This document shows positions 14,199-22,391 of a stretch of DNA of 38,061 nucleotides, in pieces. Within the stretch, counting starts at the first letter, position 1, and each line of letters opens with the position of its first letter. This DNA comes from Geobacteraceae bacterium GWC2_53_11. Lineage in GTDB: Bacteria; Desulfobacterota; Desulfuromonadia; Geobacterales; Pseudopelobacteraceae. The DNA is taken from positions 63,261 to 101,321 of the forward strand of contig MGZJ01000087.1 of NCBI GenBank assembly GCA_001802645.1, written 5' to 3'. The position numbers and the translations under genes are program-made. Under the pieces are notes generated by a model. The model worked only from the letters and a program-made list of their open reading frames with translations. It made no database searches and was not told where the DNA came from.

Positions 14199-16739
14199 AT
14201 GATTGAAGCGTATCTTGCACACGAAAAGGAGAGGGCGGCACAGGGCATTCCCGCACTTCCGCTTACTCCTGAACAGACTGCCGACCTGTGTAAATTGCTG
14301 GTAAAACCACCAAAAGGGAAAGAAAAGTTCCTGCTTGGCCTGATCAAGGATCGTGTTTCTCCCGGTGTTGACCCATCTGCCAAAGTCAAGGCAGAGTTCC
14401 TGGCCGGTGTTGTTTCCGGCAAAGTGAAGTCTCCTCTCATTACTCCTGTTGACGCCATCAAGATGCTCGGCACTATGATCGGCGGCTACAACGTGGCTCC
14501 TCTGGTCGCTGCTCTGAAAGACAAAAAGCTTGCCGATGAAGCCGCCTGCGCCCTGTCCGGCATCGTGCTGGTGTATGACGCGTTTGACGAAGTTGCCAAA
14601 CTTGCCACAACCGGTAAGAATGCCGCTGCCGCCAAGGTCCTCAAGTCGTGGGCCGATGCCGAGTGGTTCACCAACCGTAAAGGTGTGCCCGAGACGATCA
14701 AGGTTAAAGTGTACAAGGTTGACGGCGAAATCAACACCGACGACTTCTCCCCTGCAGGCGATGCCTGGAGCCGTCCCGACATCCCGCTGCATTCATTGGC
14801 CATGGGTAAAACCCGTTTCAAGGACGGCCTCGCCACTATCGCCAAGTTCCGTAAAGATGGTTTTCAGGTTGCCTTTGTCGGCGACGTTGTCGGCACCGGT
14901 TCTTCCCGTAAATCGGCCTGCAACTCGGTTCTGTGGGCTATCGGCGACGAGATTCCCTGCGTACCGAACAAGAAAACTGCCGGCGTTATCATCGGCGGCG
15001 TTATCGCTCCGATCTTCTTCAACACTGCTCAGGACTCCGGCGCACTGCCGCTGAAAGCTGATGTGACCGGCATGAAAACCGGCGACGTGATCGTGATCGA
15101 CACCAAGAAGGGGGTTGTCACCGACGAGAAGGGGAAGAAAGTTCTCTCCAAGCTCACCATTGCTCCTAATACCGTGCCTGACGAATTCCGCGCCGGCGGC
15201 CGTATTCCTCTGATCATTGGCCGTGCTGTAACCGACAAGGCCCGCAAGGTTCTCGGTCTCAAACCGACCACCGTGTTCACCCTGCCGGACAATCCAAAAC
15301 CGAAAGCCAAGCAGGCGTTCTCGCTTGCTCAGAAAATGGTCGGCCAGGCCTGCGGCGTTGCCGGTATCATGCCGGGCACCGCATGCGAACCGAAGATGAC
15401 CACGGTCGGTTCACAGGATACAACCGGTCCGATGACCGCCGACGAGTTGAAAGAACTGGCATGCCTGAAGTTCCAGGCCCCGATGTACATGCAGTCATTC
15501 TGCCACACAGCAGCCTATCCGAAGCCTGCCGATGTCAAGATGCACAAGAACCTGCCCGGCTTCACCGCCGAGCGCGGCGGCGTTGCTCTTCGTCCGGGGG
15601 ATGGCGTTATTCACTCCTGGTTGAACCGTCTGCTGCTGCCAGACACGGTCGGTACCGGTGGCGACTCACACACCCGTTTCCCGATCGGTATCTCCTTCCC
15701 GGCCGGTTCCGGTCTGGTTGCTTTTGCCGGCGCCATGGGCTTCATGCCGCTAGATATGCCTGAATCCGTTCTGGTTCGCTTCAAAGGCAAGCTGAACACC
15801 GGTATCACCTTGCGTGACGCCGTCAACGCCATTCCGTTCTGGGCCATCAAGCAGGGCCTGCTGACCGTGCCGAAGAAAAACAAGGTCAACATCTTTAATG
15901 GCCGTATCCTCGAAATGGAAGGTCTTCCCGACCTGACCGTCGAGCAGGCTTTTGAACTGACCGATGCCGCTGCCGAGCGTTCGGCTGCAGCCGGTTGTAT
16001 CCAGCTGTCCGAGAAATCCGTTGCCACCTACCTGAAATCCAACGTGGCGCTGATGAAGAAGATGATTGCCGATGGTTATTCGGATGCCAACACCCTGAAA
16101 AACCGCATCAAGGATGTGGAAAAATGGCTGAAGAAACCGGAACTGCTGAAGGCAGATAAAAAGGCCGAATACGCAGCCGTGATCGAAATCGACCTGAAAG
16201 AGATCACCGAGCCTATCCTGGCCTGCCCGAACGACCCTGATGATGTCAAGCTTCTTTCCAAAGTAGCCGGTACACAGATTCAGGATGTGTTCCTCGGTTC
16301 CTGCATGACCAACATCGGTCACTTCCGTGCTGCCGCTGAAATCTGGCGCGGTCAGAAGTTCAACCCGGAAGTTCGCACCTGGATCTGCCCGCCGACCCGC
16401 ATGGATCAGGCACAGCTCAAGGACGAAGCATACTTCTCGGTCTACAGCGCTTTCGGTGCCCGCATCGAAATCGCCGGTTGCTCACTCTGCATGGGTAATC
16501 AGGCACGCGTACCTGATGGCGTCAACATGTTCTCCACTTCAACCCGTAACTTCGATGACCGCATCGGCAACGGAGCCAAGGTATATCTCGGTTCTGCCGA
16601 GCTGGGTGCAGTAACGGCCCTGCTGGGACGTCTGCCGAAACCGGCTGAATTCCTCAAGATCTACAAAGAGAAGATCGAGCCGAACAAGGACAAGATTTAC
16701 AAGTATTTGCAGTTTGATGAGATGCCGGAGTACAAATAG
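14199..16739 (+). CDS. acnB: Aconitate hydratase B
   Basis: 846 residues, close to the 865 of E. coli AcnB, preceded by GGAGGAA (14184-14190). It has the AcnB order: N-terminal HEAT-like helical domain (about 1-155), swivel domain (about 165-370), then the catalytic domains. The three [4Fe-4S] ligands are present: Cys702 in GSCMTNIGHFR, and Cys761 and Cys764 in AGCSLCMGNQARV. GDSHTRFPIGISFPAGSG is also conserved. It interconverts citrate and isocitrate in the cytoplasmic TCA cycle. Monocistronic, with a good promoter upstream and a strong terminator downstream. Confidence 0.97.
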   Translation: MIEAYLAHEKERAAQGIPALPLTPEQTADLCKLLVKPPKGKEKFLLGLIKDRVSPGVDPSAKVKAEFLAGVVSGKVKSPLITPVDAIKMLGTMIGGYNVAPLVAALKDKKLADEAACALSGIVLVYDAFDEVAKLATTGKNAAAAKVLKSWADAEWFTNRKGVPETIKVKVYKVDGEINTDDFSPAGDAWSRPDIPLHSLAMGKTRFKDGLATIAKFRKDGFQVAFVGDVVGTGSSRKSACNSVLWAIGDEIPCVPNKKTAGVIIGGVIAPIFFNTAQDSGALPLKADVTGMKTGDVIVIDTKKGVVTDEKGKKVLSKLTIAPNTVPDEFRAGGRIPLIIGRAVTDKARKVLGLKPTTVFTLPDNPKPKAKQAFSLAQKMVGQACGVAGIMPGTACEPKMTTVGSQDTTGPMTADELKELACLKFQAPMYMQSFCHTAAYPKPADVKMHKNLPGFTAERGGVALRPGDGVIHSWLNRLLLPDTVGTGGDSHTRFPIGISFPAGSGLVAFAGAMGFMPLDMPESVLVRFKGKLNTGITLRDAVNAIPFWAIKQGLLTVPKKNKVNIFNGRILEMEGLPDLTVEQAFELTDAAAERSAAAGCIQLSEKSVATYLKSNVALMKKMIADGYSDANTLKNRIKDVEKWLKKPELLKADKKAEYAAVIEIDLKEITEPILACPNDPDDVKLLSKVAGTQIQDVFLGSCMTNIGHFRAAAEIWRGQKFNPEVRTWICPPTRMDQAQLKDEAYFSVYSAFGARIEIAGCSLCMGNQARVPDGVNMFSTSTRNFDDRIGNGAKVYLGSAELGAVTALLGRLPKPAEFLKIYKEKIEPNKDKIYKYLQFDEMPEYK

Positions 16740-16760
16740 TCTTCGGATGTTTTGCGTTCA

Positions 16761-16798
16761 AGCGGCCCGCTGGTTTATTCCGGCGGGCCGCTTTTTTT
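16761..16798 (+). terminator. Rho-independent terminator of acnB
   Basis: A perfect 10-base stem, AGCGGCCCGC (16761-16770) with GCGGGCCGCT (16783-16792), is followed by a run of seven T (16792-16798), 22 bases after the acnB stop. Confidence 0.95.
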
Positions 16799-16866
16799 GC
16801 TTCAGTAGGTTACGCTGACGGATTTCCCGGCGGGCAGTTTCAATGCCGTGCAGACAGATTATAGTG

Positions 16867-16875
16867 TGGTACACT
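16867..16875 (+). promoter_or_regulatory. Extended -10 promoter element upstream of the lysine-rich small gene
   Basis: TGGTACACT fits an extended -10 (TGn followed by TACACT). It lies 55 bases before the ATG at 16930. The -35 region is poor, as is often seen with extended -10 promoters. Confidence 0.45.
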
Positions 16876-16929
16876 AACATCATGTTTTGAGAACGTTATT
16901 CACAACCTGCTTTGAAAGGAGTCAAGATT

Positions 16930-17037
16930 ATGAGCAAAGGTGAGGACAGCAAGAAAACAGAAAAAAAAGCACCAGCCAAAACTCCGAAGGAAAAGAAGAC
17001 CGACAAAAAGATCAAAAAAGCGGAAAAAAAGAAATAG
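16930..17037 (+). CDS. Lysine-rich 35-residue microprotein
   Basis: An open frame of 35 codons starts at an ATG nine bases after AAGGAG (16916-16921) and ends at TAG 17035-17037. The product begins MSKGEDSKKTEKK and ends KKAEKKK; nearly half of its residues are Lys, the rest mostly Glu, Asp, Ala, Thr and Pro, with no hydrophobic core. It lies alone between the acnB terminator and a reverse-oriented terminator hairpin and has its own promoter-like element. The composition resembles disordered nucleic-acid-binding tails (histone H1-like), but no family is recognised. The good ribosome site and purposeful position argue for a real gene. Confidence 0.55.
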   Translation: MSKGEDSKKTEKKAPAKTPKEKKTDKKIKKAEKKK

Positions 17038-17084
17038 TTGAGAGTCGATTTTGGCGGAGGTATTCGCTGTCATCAATTGGACGT

Positions 17085-17116
17085 AAAAAGGCAGGCTGCT
17101 TTGCATACAGCCTGCC
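17085..17116 (-). terminator. Terminator hairpin for the minus-strand gene 17161-17382
   Basis: GGCAGGCTG (17090-17098) pairs perfectly with CAGCCTGCC (17108-17116). On the minus strand the stem is followed by five T (17085-17089), so it should end transcription arriving from the right. It shares a 14-base arm, GGCAGGCTGCTTTG, with the hairpin at 34523-34566. Confidence 0.75.
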
Positions 17117-17160
17117 CCTACCACATCTCCTCCCGATACGACTATAAGCTGCTATCATTT

Positions 17161-17382
17161 CTACTCATGGATACATGCCCTGTTACCGTATTTTTTCTGT
17201 ACGGTTTCGGCAATTGATCTCATATCGGTACAACTGTTTTTAAACAGAGCCATATCCAGATCAAGTTTAATATCGTCGGGTATCAAACCTTCCTTGATAA
17301 AGACATTGACATCCCGCCCTTTTGTTACCTGGAGCGGTCCTGAATAGTTGACTTTGGTACCATCGTTGAATTCACATTTCAT
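17161..17382 (-). CDS. Small conserved-looking hypothetical protein
   Basis: 73 residues, starting at an ATG preceded on the minus strand by AAAAGGGGGTG. It is a soluble, mixed alpha/beta protein (MKCEFNDGTKVNYSGPLQVT, then PDDIKLDLDMALFKNSCTD) with three Cys (residues 3, 51 and 70). No signal peptide or membrane segment. No family recognised. A terminator hairpin follows 45 bases after its stop. Confidence 0.65.
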   Translation of the reverse strand: MKCEFNDGTKVNYSGPLQVTKGRDVNVFIKEGLIPDDIKLDLDMALFKNSCTDMRSIAETVQKKYGNRACIHE

Positions 17383-17530
17383 ATATCACACCCCCTTTTG
17401 TCTTTTCATTATCTCATATCGGCAGAAGAAATACGATCATATCCCCTGCCTGTTTTTTTTTTACGTTCCGGGTTTTACTGCTTGTATGGCGGGAGGGGAT
17501 AAAGTGAGAAGCAGGTGTCATTACGCTGCA

Positions 17531-17562
17531 CAAGAAAGCCCGCTAAGCCGCGGGCTTTCTTG
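17531..17562 (-). terminator. Hairpin downstream of the beta-propeller lipoprotein gene
   Basis: A perfect 13-base stem, CAAGAAAGCCCGC (17531-17543) with GCGGGCTTTCTTG (17550-17562), has a 6-base loop. It lies 41 bases past the minus-strand stop at 17603. There is no long U run beyond the stem apart from the TTTCTTG of the arm itself, so termination could be partial. Confidence 0.7.
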
Positions 17563-17602
17563 TGTTCAAATACCACATGAAGAATTTTCAGCTAAAAATA
17601 TT

Positions 17603-19549
17603 TCAAGGTGTAATGAACACTCCTGAAACGTCCTGGCTGGTATATGCATCGAAATTAAAAAGATCTGTTCCGGGAATTCCTCTGTTCACGATCGTAAAAT
17701 AATTTGTTCCGTTTACGATTGGAGCAGCAGCCCACGGAATACGGCCATCGCTCGCGGTTGTGAACAGTGACAGCTCCGATCCGATTGGTGCCCCGGAAGT
17801 GTCAAAGTAGTGACCTTTTATTGTTGTTGTCGGACTACCTAAATTTTCGGTCCAGGTGACCAGATATTTCGTGCCGTTCCAGGAGATGCCTGCGAAATGA
17901 TGATCCGGTGCCGTGGTGCTGATTGTAATTCTTGAACCTGTCGGAACGCCCGCCGTTGTGAAGAATTGACCGTAAATGTCCAACTTGCAACCACTCGCTG
18001 GACACGCGTTAGGAAGTGTTGTCTCTTCGTTAAAGACGACAAGATATGTGGTTCCATCGAATGCAACTGACGCACCATTGCCGTCGCGTGGCAGTGACGA
18101 TGCGTTTATGAGGAAGTTGCTTCCCGAGAGAGTGCCGGTTGTTGACGCAGCGGATTTCGTTACTAGCTGCCCATATATATCTGACTCGAAACAATGGGTG
18201 CCTTGCGGAGGAATATAACCAGGATCTGTGTAGCAGGCACTCTGATTTCGCCCATCAGTCCAGACCACAAGGATGTTTGTTCCATCAAAAGAAAATGCCG
18301 GATCTCTCTGACCATGTATGGCCGTGCTAATTGGGATCACGGAGCCCAACAGAGTGCCTGCCGGTGATATGAATTGCCCGTATATATCGCGACTATCTCC
18401 CGAGCCAGGAACAGTCTCAACTGTCCATACTGCGAAGTAGTTCGAACCATCAAATATAACCGGTCCGCCATCATTTATAGACTGGCTGATTGTAAAGCGT
18501 GATCCCACCAGCTGACCTGTTGTGCTGATGAGTTGGCCAGTCAAAATATCATTTGGATTCGTGGCATCATCAGGCCACACCATCAGATAGTTTGTTCCGT
18601 CAAAGGCCACAGAAGGTGCTCCACCGGTCCGCCCAGTGGAGATCCTGGATCCGACCAGATTTCCGGTGGTGCCGGATACCAGTTGAGCAGTTACATTGTT
18701 GTTGCTGGTCTGGTTGCCCTGAATTCCTACCAGGTAATTTGTCCCGTCAAATGCCGCGCCCAAACTCATTTCTCGACCTGTTGTTGCCGCAATCGGGAAT
18801 TCCGAGGTTGTTGGAGGTGGGGCGACTACTGCCGTGCCGGCAATACGTGCTTCGCTGACGGCATCTGCATGAATAATGAAGGTCTTTGAATCAAACGTGT
18901 ATTCTGATCTGGTGGCGGTTACTTGCACGTTTCTACCAGCCGGGACATTCAGGACGACAAACCAGCCATTGGCTGCGTCAGTGCTGGTCAATGTATTGGA
19001 AATGATGTCTGTTGAACTGTCAATATACTTTACCGGGTAGGTTGTACTATTTGCCTGATCAATTGCAGTTACTGCGGCACCGCCGATGTAGCCGTTTACC
19101 AGATTTGTACTGGAGACAACACGGCCTCTGATAACTCCGTTGCCGGTCAGGTTGCCCCAGCCTGTCAGCTTTGACGGGAGCCAAAGAGCATATGGGCGAT
19201 CGGATACGTCATTATTAGCCGTTAGCGAATACGTATTGGAGTATGCGTCGGCATATCCGGTCTTACTTATTTTAATGTGGAAAAAAGTGTTTTGCGGTAT
19301 GCCGGCCAATACGAACGATCCGTTTACATCCGTTGTTGCGGTAATCACGGTTGAAAGACCGACCGTTGCAGCTGTGACGCCAGCCAGTGCAGTTCCTCCC
19401 GATGTCGTGTTGAAGTCGTAGACCTTGCCGGAAAGGGCCACGTTGCCTGAGCCAGGAGGCGACGATGACGAAGAACCGCCACAACCGCAAAGCGTTACGA
19501 GCGTCAACAGTGCCGCACTGCACACACATTTGAATATGTTTCTTCTCAT
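17603..19549 (-). CDS. Lipoprotein with two Ig-like/regulatory domains and a seven-repeat beta-propeller
   Basis: The frame opens at 19615, but the ATG at 19549 follows AAGGGGG and starts the signal peptide, giving 648 residues. The lipobox is L-C-G-C with Cys23, followed by GGSSSSSPPGSG, a Ser/Pro linker. Residues of about 38-123 resemble a carboxypeptidase regulatory-like fold (ALAGVTAATVG, TDVNGSFVLAGIP); about 138-233 look like a second one (NGWFVVLNVPAGRNVQV). From about residue 265 to the end, a motif of the form FDGTNYLVVW recurs seven times (FDGTNYLVG, FDGTNYLMVW, FDGSNYFAVW, FDGTNILVVW, FDGTTYLVVF, WNGTKYLVTW, VNGTNYFTIV), as expected for a seven-bladed propeller. It is probably a surface or periplasmic binding protein; the ligand is unknown. 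Confidence 0.85.
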   Translation of the reverse strand: MRRNIFKCVCSAALLTLVTLCGCGGSSSSSPPGSGNVALSGKVYDFNTTSGGTALAGVTAATVGLSTVITATTDVNGSFVLAGIPQNTFFHIKISKTGYADAYSNTYSLTANNDVSDRPYALWLPSKLTGWGNLTGNGVIRGRVVSSTNLVNGYIGGAAVTAIDQANSTTYPVKYIDSSTDIISNTLTSTDAANGWFVVLNVPAGRNVQVTATRSEYTFDSKTFIIHADAVSEARIAGTAVVAPPPTTSEFPIAATTGREMSLGAAFDGTNYLVGIQGNQTSNNNVTAQLVSGTTGNLVGSRISTGRTGGAPSVAFDGTNYLMVWPDDATNPNDILTGQLISTTGQLVGSRFTISQSINDGGPVIFDGSNYFAVWTVETVPGSGDSRDIYGQFISPAGTLLGSVIPISTAIHGQRDPAFSFDGTNILVVWTDGRNQSACYTDPGYIPPQGTHCFESDIYGQLVTKSAASTTGTLSGSNFLINASSLPRDGNGASVAFDGTTYLVVFNEETTLPNACPASGCKLDIYGQFFTTAGVPTGSRITISTTAPDHHFAGISWNGTKYLVTWTENLGSPTTTIKGHYFDTSGAPIGSELSLFTTASDGRIPWAAAPIVNGTNYFTIVNRGIPGTDLFNFDAYTSQDVSGVFITP

Positions 19550-19587
19550 TTTGTTATCCCCCTTCCGTATTTTGTTCCTATCAAAAA

Positions 19588-19615
19588 AGTGTATGACTAT
19601 TTTTAACCAAGTCAA
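19588..19615 (-). promoter_or_regulatory. Probable promoter of the beta-propeller lipoprotein gene
   Basis: On the minus strand TTGACT (19610-19615) and TACACT (19588-19593) are separated by 16 bases, a good sigma-70 arrangement. It lies about 40 bases before the ATG at 19549. Confidence 0.65.
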
Positions 19616-19915
19616 TGTGTCTTTTTCTATTTAATACAATATCAGGGAGCAGACCTGATCGCGACTTTTATTGTGTCAGCAAAAACCAAACAGTATCATA
19701 TAGTGTCAAAATGTATCATTGCGTCTGATGCCCTTCGTTTTATTGATGTTTTAAAAGCAGAGTTCTTACTCTATTCTGGCGCCGGGATGCGTGTTTCTGA
19801 AACCAATCTTGTATCATTTCATCCGGTGTGGTAGCTTGTTCGCGACTGAAAGCCAATTCTCATGAATCAGAGTTTTGCTTTCAAACAATTAAGAATGGAC
19901 ATGGAGACAGATCAC

Positions 19916-20410
19916 ATGGCTGGAATTTCTTTTGATGAGGTTTTATCGACCGTAATGACTGCAACCCTAGAAACTTTCAAGTCGTATATGAATATCGACC
20001 TGTTAGCGGGCGAAGTCGATAAGCGTATTGATACTCTTGATTCCGATGTTACCGGCATTGTTGGTATTGGTGGTGACAGGGTCGGATACATCATTATTGC
20101 CACAAACAAAGGGACTGCTCGCCTGGTTGCACAGCAGATGCTGATGGCGGATGAACCGGACGATAATGATATAACCGATGCAATCGGGGAATTGGCGAAC
20201 ACCATTGCCGGCGCCGTGAAAACAAACCATGCTGAATGCGGAAATGTAGCTTTGGGGTTACCGCTGATAGTCGCCGGTCAACTTCGGGCAGTTTCCGAGC
20301 CGCCGTCATCCTCCGACGACTCGTCCATTACCGTTCAATGCAAGGGTATCGCCATACCGTTTCAGACCGCGGACGGCACGGTGTCATTAAAGGTTATGGT
20401 GTACATGTAG
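19916..20410 (+). CDS. CheX-like chemotaxis protein (CheC/CheX/FliY superfamily)
   Basis: The ATG at 19916 has GGAGA eight bases upstream (19903-19907); an in-frame ATG at 19862 lacks a ribosome site. The 164-residue product has the CheX-like core: TGIVGIGGDRVGYIIIATN, then DAIGELANTIAGAVKTN, where the E-x2-N pair is the phosphatase active-site pattern of this superfamily, and VALGLPLIVAGQ before the C-terminal strands. Such proteins dephosphorylate CheY~P. Only one E-x2-N motif is visible, as in CheX. A chemoreceptor is encoded about 4 kb away, but no other che genes are in view. It is convergent with the DoxX gene, with an 11-base gap. Confidence 0.75.
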   Translation: MAGISFDEVLSTVMTATLETFKSYMNIDLLAGEVDKRIDTLDSDVTGIVGIGGDRVGYIIIATNKGTARLVAQQMLMADEPDDNDITDAIGELANTIAGAVKTNHAECGNVALGLPLIVAGQLRAVSEPPSSSDDSSITVQCKGIAIPFQTADGTVSLKVMVYM

Positions 20411-20421
20411 CTATACCGCTG

Positions 20422-20823
20422 TCAACCTGACGTCTTACGCCTGTGTATCAGTGCATCTACGCTCCAGATGCCGCCCCCCTGCGTAGCGATAAACAGGAAT
20501 ACGAAGCAGTACAGCACCGCAAGTTCCCCATTGTTCTGCAGCGGCAGGAGCGCATTCGTTCCGTGGCCAATCCAATACGCAAAGGCCATCTGGCCACTCG
20601 TGATAAATGCCGCCCATTGCGTAAACAGCCCGATCATGATCAAGATGCCTCCAATCAACTCGATCGGACCGGCAACGTAGGTAATAAACGGTGGAACACC
20701 TGCCGGCATACCGGCCGGAAATCCGAACAGTTTCTGAAAACCGTGCCAGAGAAAAAGAAATCCGACTACAATCCGCATCAGCGCGTAGCCTTGGGAAGTA
20801 AAGCTTGTAAGTAATGATTTCAT
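20422..20823 (-). CDS. DoxX family membrane protein
   Basis: 133 residues with four predicted membrane helices. It carries the DoxX signature near the start (LMRIVVGFLFLWHGFQKLFG), then FITYVAGPIELIGGILIMIG and AFAYWIGHG. A GGAGGTG site precedes the ATG. It is the second gene of a pair: the dihydrofolate-reductase-like gene upstream on the same strand ends 23 bases before it. DoxX proteins are variously linked to quinone-dependent thiosulfate oxidation and to oxidative-stress membrane complexes; the role here is not clear. Confidence 0.88.
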   Translation of the reverse strand: MKSLLTSFTSQGYALMRIVVGFLFLWHGFQKLFGFPAGMPAGVPPFITYVAGPIELIGGILIMIGLFTQWAAFITSGQMAFAYWIGHGTNALLPLQNNGELAVLYCFVFLFIATQGGGIWSVDALIHRRKTSG

Positions 20824-20846
20824 GGTTGCACCTCCAACTTCCGGTT

Positions 20847-21416
20847 TTATGCATGTTCTCCGGTGTCAGGATGGTAGCTCAGTAAAACGGTTCCTGATGA
20901 GAACGTCTTTACATCGGCTAATTTCAGTTTCAATCTCTCGTTGATACCCAGTAACAAGGCTTTGCCGCCCCCCAGAACAACCGGATTTACGATGATCCGG
21001 TATTCATCGATCAGACCGAGTTTTGTCAAGGCTACTGCAAGGTCTGAGCTCCCGAAAATCACCATGCTTTTTCCGGGCTGTTGCTTTAGTTTGGTAACAG
21101 CTTCACCAATATTTCCTTCGACAATTGTTGTATTTTGCCACTCCGCTTTATCAAGTGTTGGTGAAAAAACAATTTTCGGCAGGGTGTTCATCCGCCCGGC
21201 AATAAACGGGTTGCCGGCGATTGCTCCCGGAGTCGGCCAGTAATCAGCCATCATCTCATACGTCACCCGGCCAAACAGGATGGTATCCACCGTATTGAGC
21301 AGATCAGCGGCATAGCTGATAAATTCTTCATCCACGACGTGCCAGTCCAATTCTTTATCCGGTCCTTCAAAGAAACCATCCAGAGATATCATCATTTGAA
21401 ATATAACATTTCTCAT
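20847..21416 (-). CDS. Dihydrofolate reductase / RibD C-terminal domain family protein
   Basis: 189 residues, preceded on the minus strand by AAAGGAG. It matches the single-domain RibD_C / YwjB-like group: MISLDGFFEGPDKELDWHVVD at the N-terminus, TILFGRVTYEMMADYWP, then GKSMVIFGSSDLAVALTKLGLIDEYRIIVNPVVLGGGK (cited in parts), the NADPH-binding and C-terminal core. Members are NADPH-dependent reductases, and a pteridine or related substrate is likely but unproven. It is the first gene of a pair with DoxX, a pairing that suggests a stress-response or detoxification unit. Confidence 0.88.
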   Translation of the reverse strand: MRNVIFQMMISLDGFFEGPDKELDWHVVDEEFISYAADLLNTVDTILFGRVTYEMMADYWPTPGAIAGNPFIAGRMNTLPKIVFSPTLDKAEWQNTTIVEGNIGEAVTKLKQQPGKSMVIFGSSDLAVALTKLGLIDEYRIIVNPVVLGGGKALLLGINERLKLKLADVKTFSSGTVLLSYHPDTGEHA

Positions 21417-21744
21417 TCCAGGCTCCTTTCATATGGATTGCCCTTACTCATTTTTCACGCCTCCAAGCGCTGACTGCTTTTAAGATAAGTTTAGTCTTAT
21501 TGCCGGAAAATGCAATCATCTGGTTGCTCGACATGTAATCAGTTAGGGACGTTTACGGTGTCCAGTCTGATAACCTGCCGGTATCTTTCTAACCGCTTGG
21601 TGGTACAAACTGCCCTTTCTGGTGGCTGGTGAGTGGCTTTTATATGTATTGATTATGAAAAGTTGTGCTATAAAATGCCGAAACAGATGAAACGCGTAAT
21701 GCTTTGCGGTTAATCATTCACAACGCACAATTCGGGGGTATGTT
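21417..21744. other. Intergenic region between divergent genes
   Basis: These 328 bases separate the minus-strand reductase gene from the plus-strand lipoprotein gene. Besides the AAAGGAG site of the reductase, an extended -10-like TGCTATAAA (21666-21674) lies about 70 bases before the lipoprotein start; no good -35 is paired with it. No open frame with a ribosome site, no hairpin terminator and no RNA gene was recognised. Confidence 0.5.
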
Positions 21745-22278
21745 TTGAAAAGAGAATTGATCGTATCAGGATTCTTATCAGTTATCTGTTGTTTGCTGGT
21801 GGGTTGCGCTGGTGTGCCGATGGAAGTCAACAGTGTCAACAATCCGTATCTGCTGCCGGCAGAGTACAAGCGTTTTTCCTTCACTCCGTTGCACTCGGAA
21901 AACCAGCGTAAAGGACAGCATCTGGTGACCGTCGTGAAAAACGAGATGGAGGGGAAGGGGTTTGTTTTTGACGATAAATCGCCACAATTTATTGTGGACA
22001 TCAATGTTAGCGAAGCATCGAAGCAGATACAGAAAGACAAAAACGAGTTTACTGACGTCACAAAAAAGGTTGAACTCATATTTATCGATGTGCTTAACCG
22101 AAGGCTGTATTCCGAACCTAAAATTGTTTGGCGGGGTGAGGCACAATCACATAGTACCGGTAGTGATTCCCGTTCGGTTGATATTGAACGTTGCCTGGTG
22201 ATCGGTTTACTGCAGGCCTATCCGGATAGATTGAAATCAGTACAGAAGAGTGTTAATGCCTATTCATGCAGGAATTGA
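21745..22278 (+). CDS. Small lipoprotein, DUF4136-like
   Basis: A TTG start at 21745 follows GGGGG (21734-21738); the nearby ATG at 21740 runs into a stop at once. The 177-residue product has a signal peptide with lipobox LVGC (Cys21). The mature part has an alpha/beta pattern like DUF4136: YKRFSFTPLHSENQR, a conserved-looking region VVKNEMEGKGFVFDDKSPQFIVDINV (about residues 53-78), then VELIFIDVLNRRLYSEPKIVWRGEA. DUF4136 lipoproteins usually show exactly this 'D..V' strand followed by a 'W.G.A' strand. Location is probably the periplasmic face of the outer membrane; function unknown. Confidence 0.7.
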   Translation: MKRELIVSGFLSVICCLLVGCAGVPMEVNSVNNPYLLPAEYKRFSFTPLHSENQRKGQHLVTVVKNEMEGKGFVFDDKSPQFIVDINVSEASKQIQKDKNEFTDVTKKVELIFIDVLNRRLYSEPKIVWRGEAQSHSTGSDSRSVDIERCLVIGLLQAYPDRLKSVQKSVNAYSCRN

Positions 22279-22319
22279 CGCCTCCTTCAGTTTGCATCCA
22301 ATTAGTGAGCATGACATCC

Positions 22320-22339
22320 AGCCCGCCTTGTTGCGGGCT
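22320..22339 (+). terminator. Hairpin downstream of the DUF4136-like lipoprotein gene
   Basis: AGCCCGC (22320-22326) pairs with GCGGGCT (22333-22339) around a 6-base loop, followed by TTTCGTGTCTTC, a weak U-rich tail. It lies 41 bases after the stop. Confidence 0.65.
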
Positions 22340-22391
22340 TTCGTGTCTTCGTTCATATATGTAGTTATCTGGCCAGGACAGGAGAAAGCGC

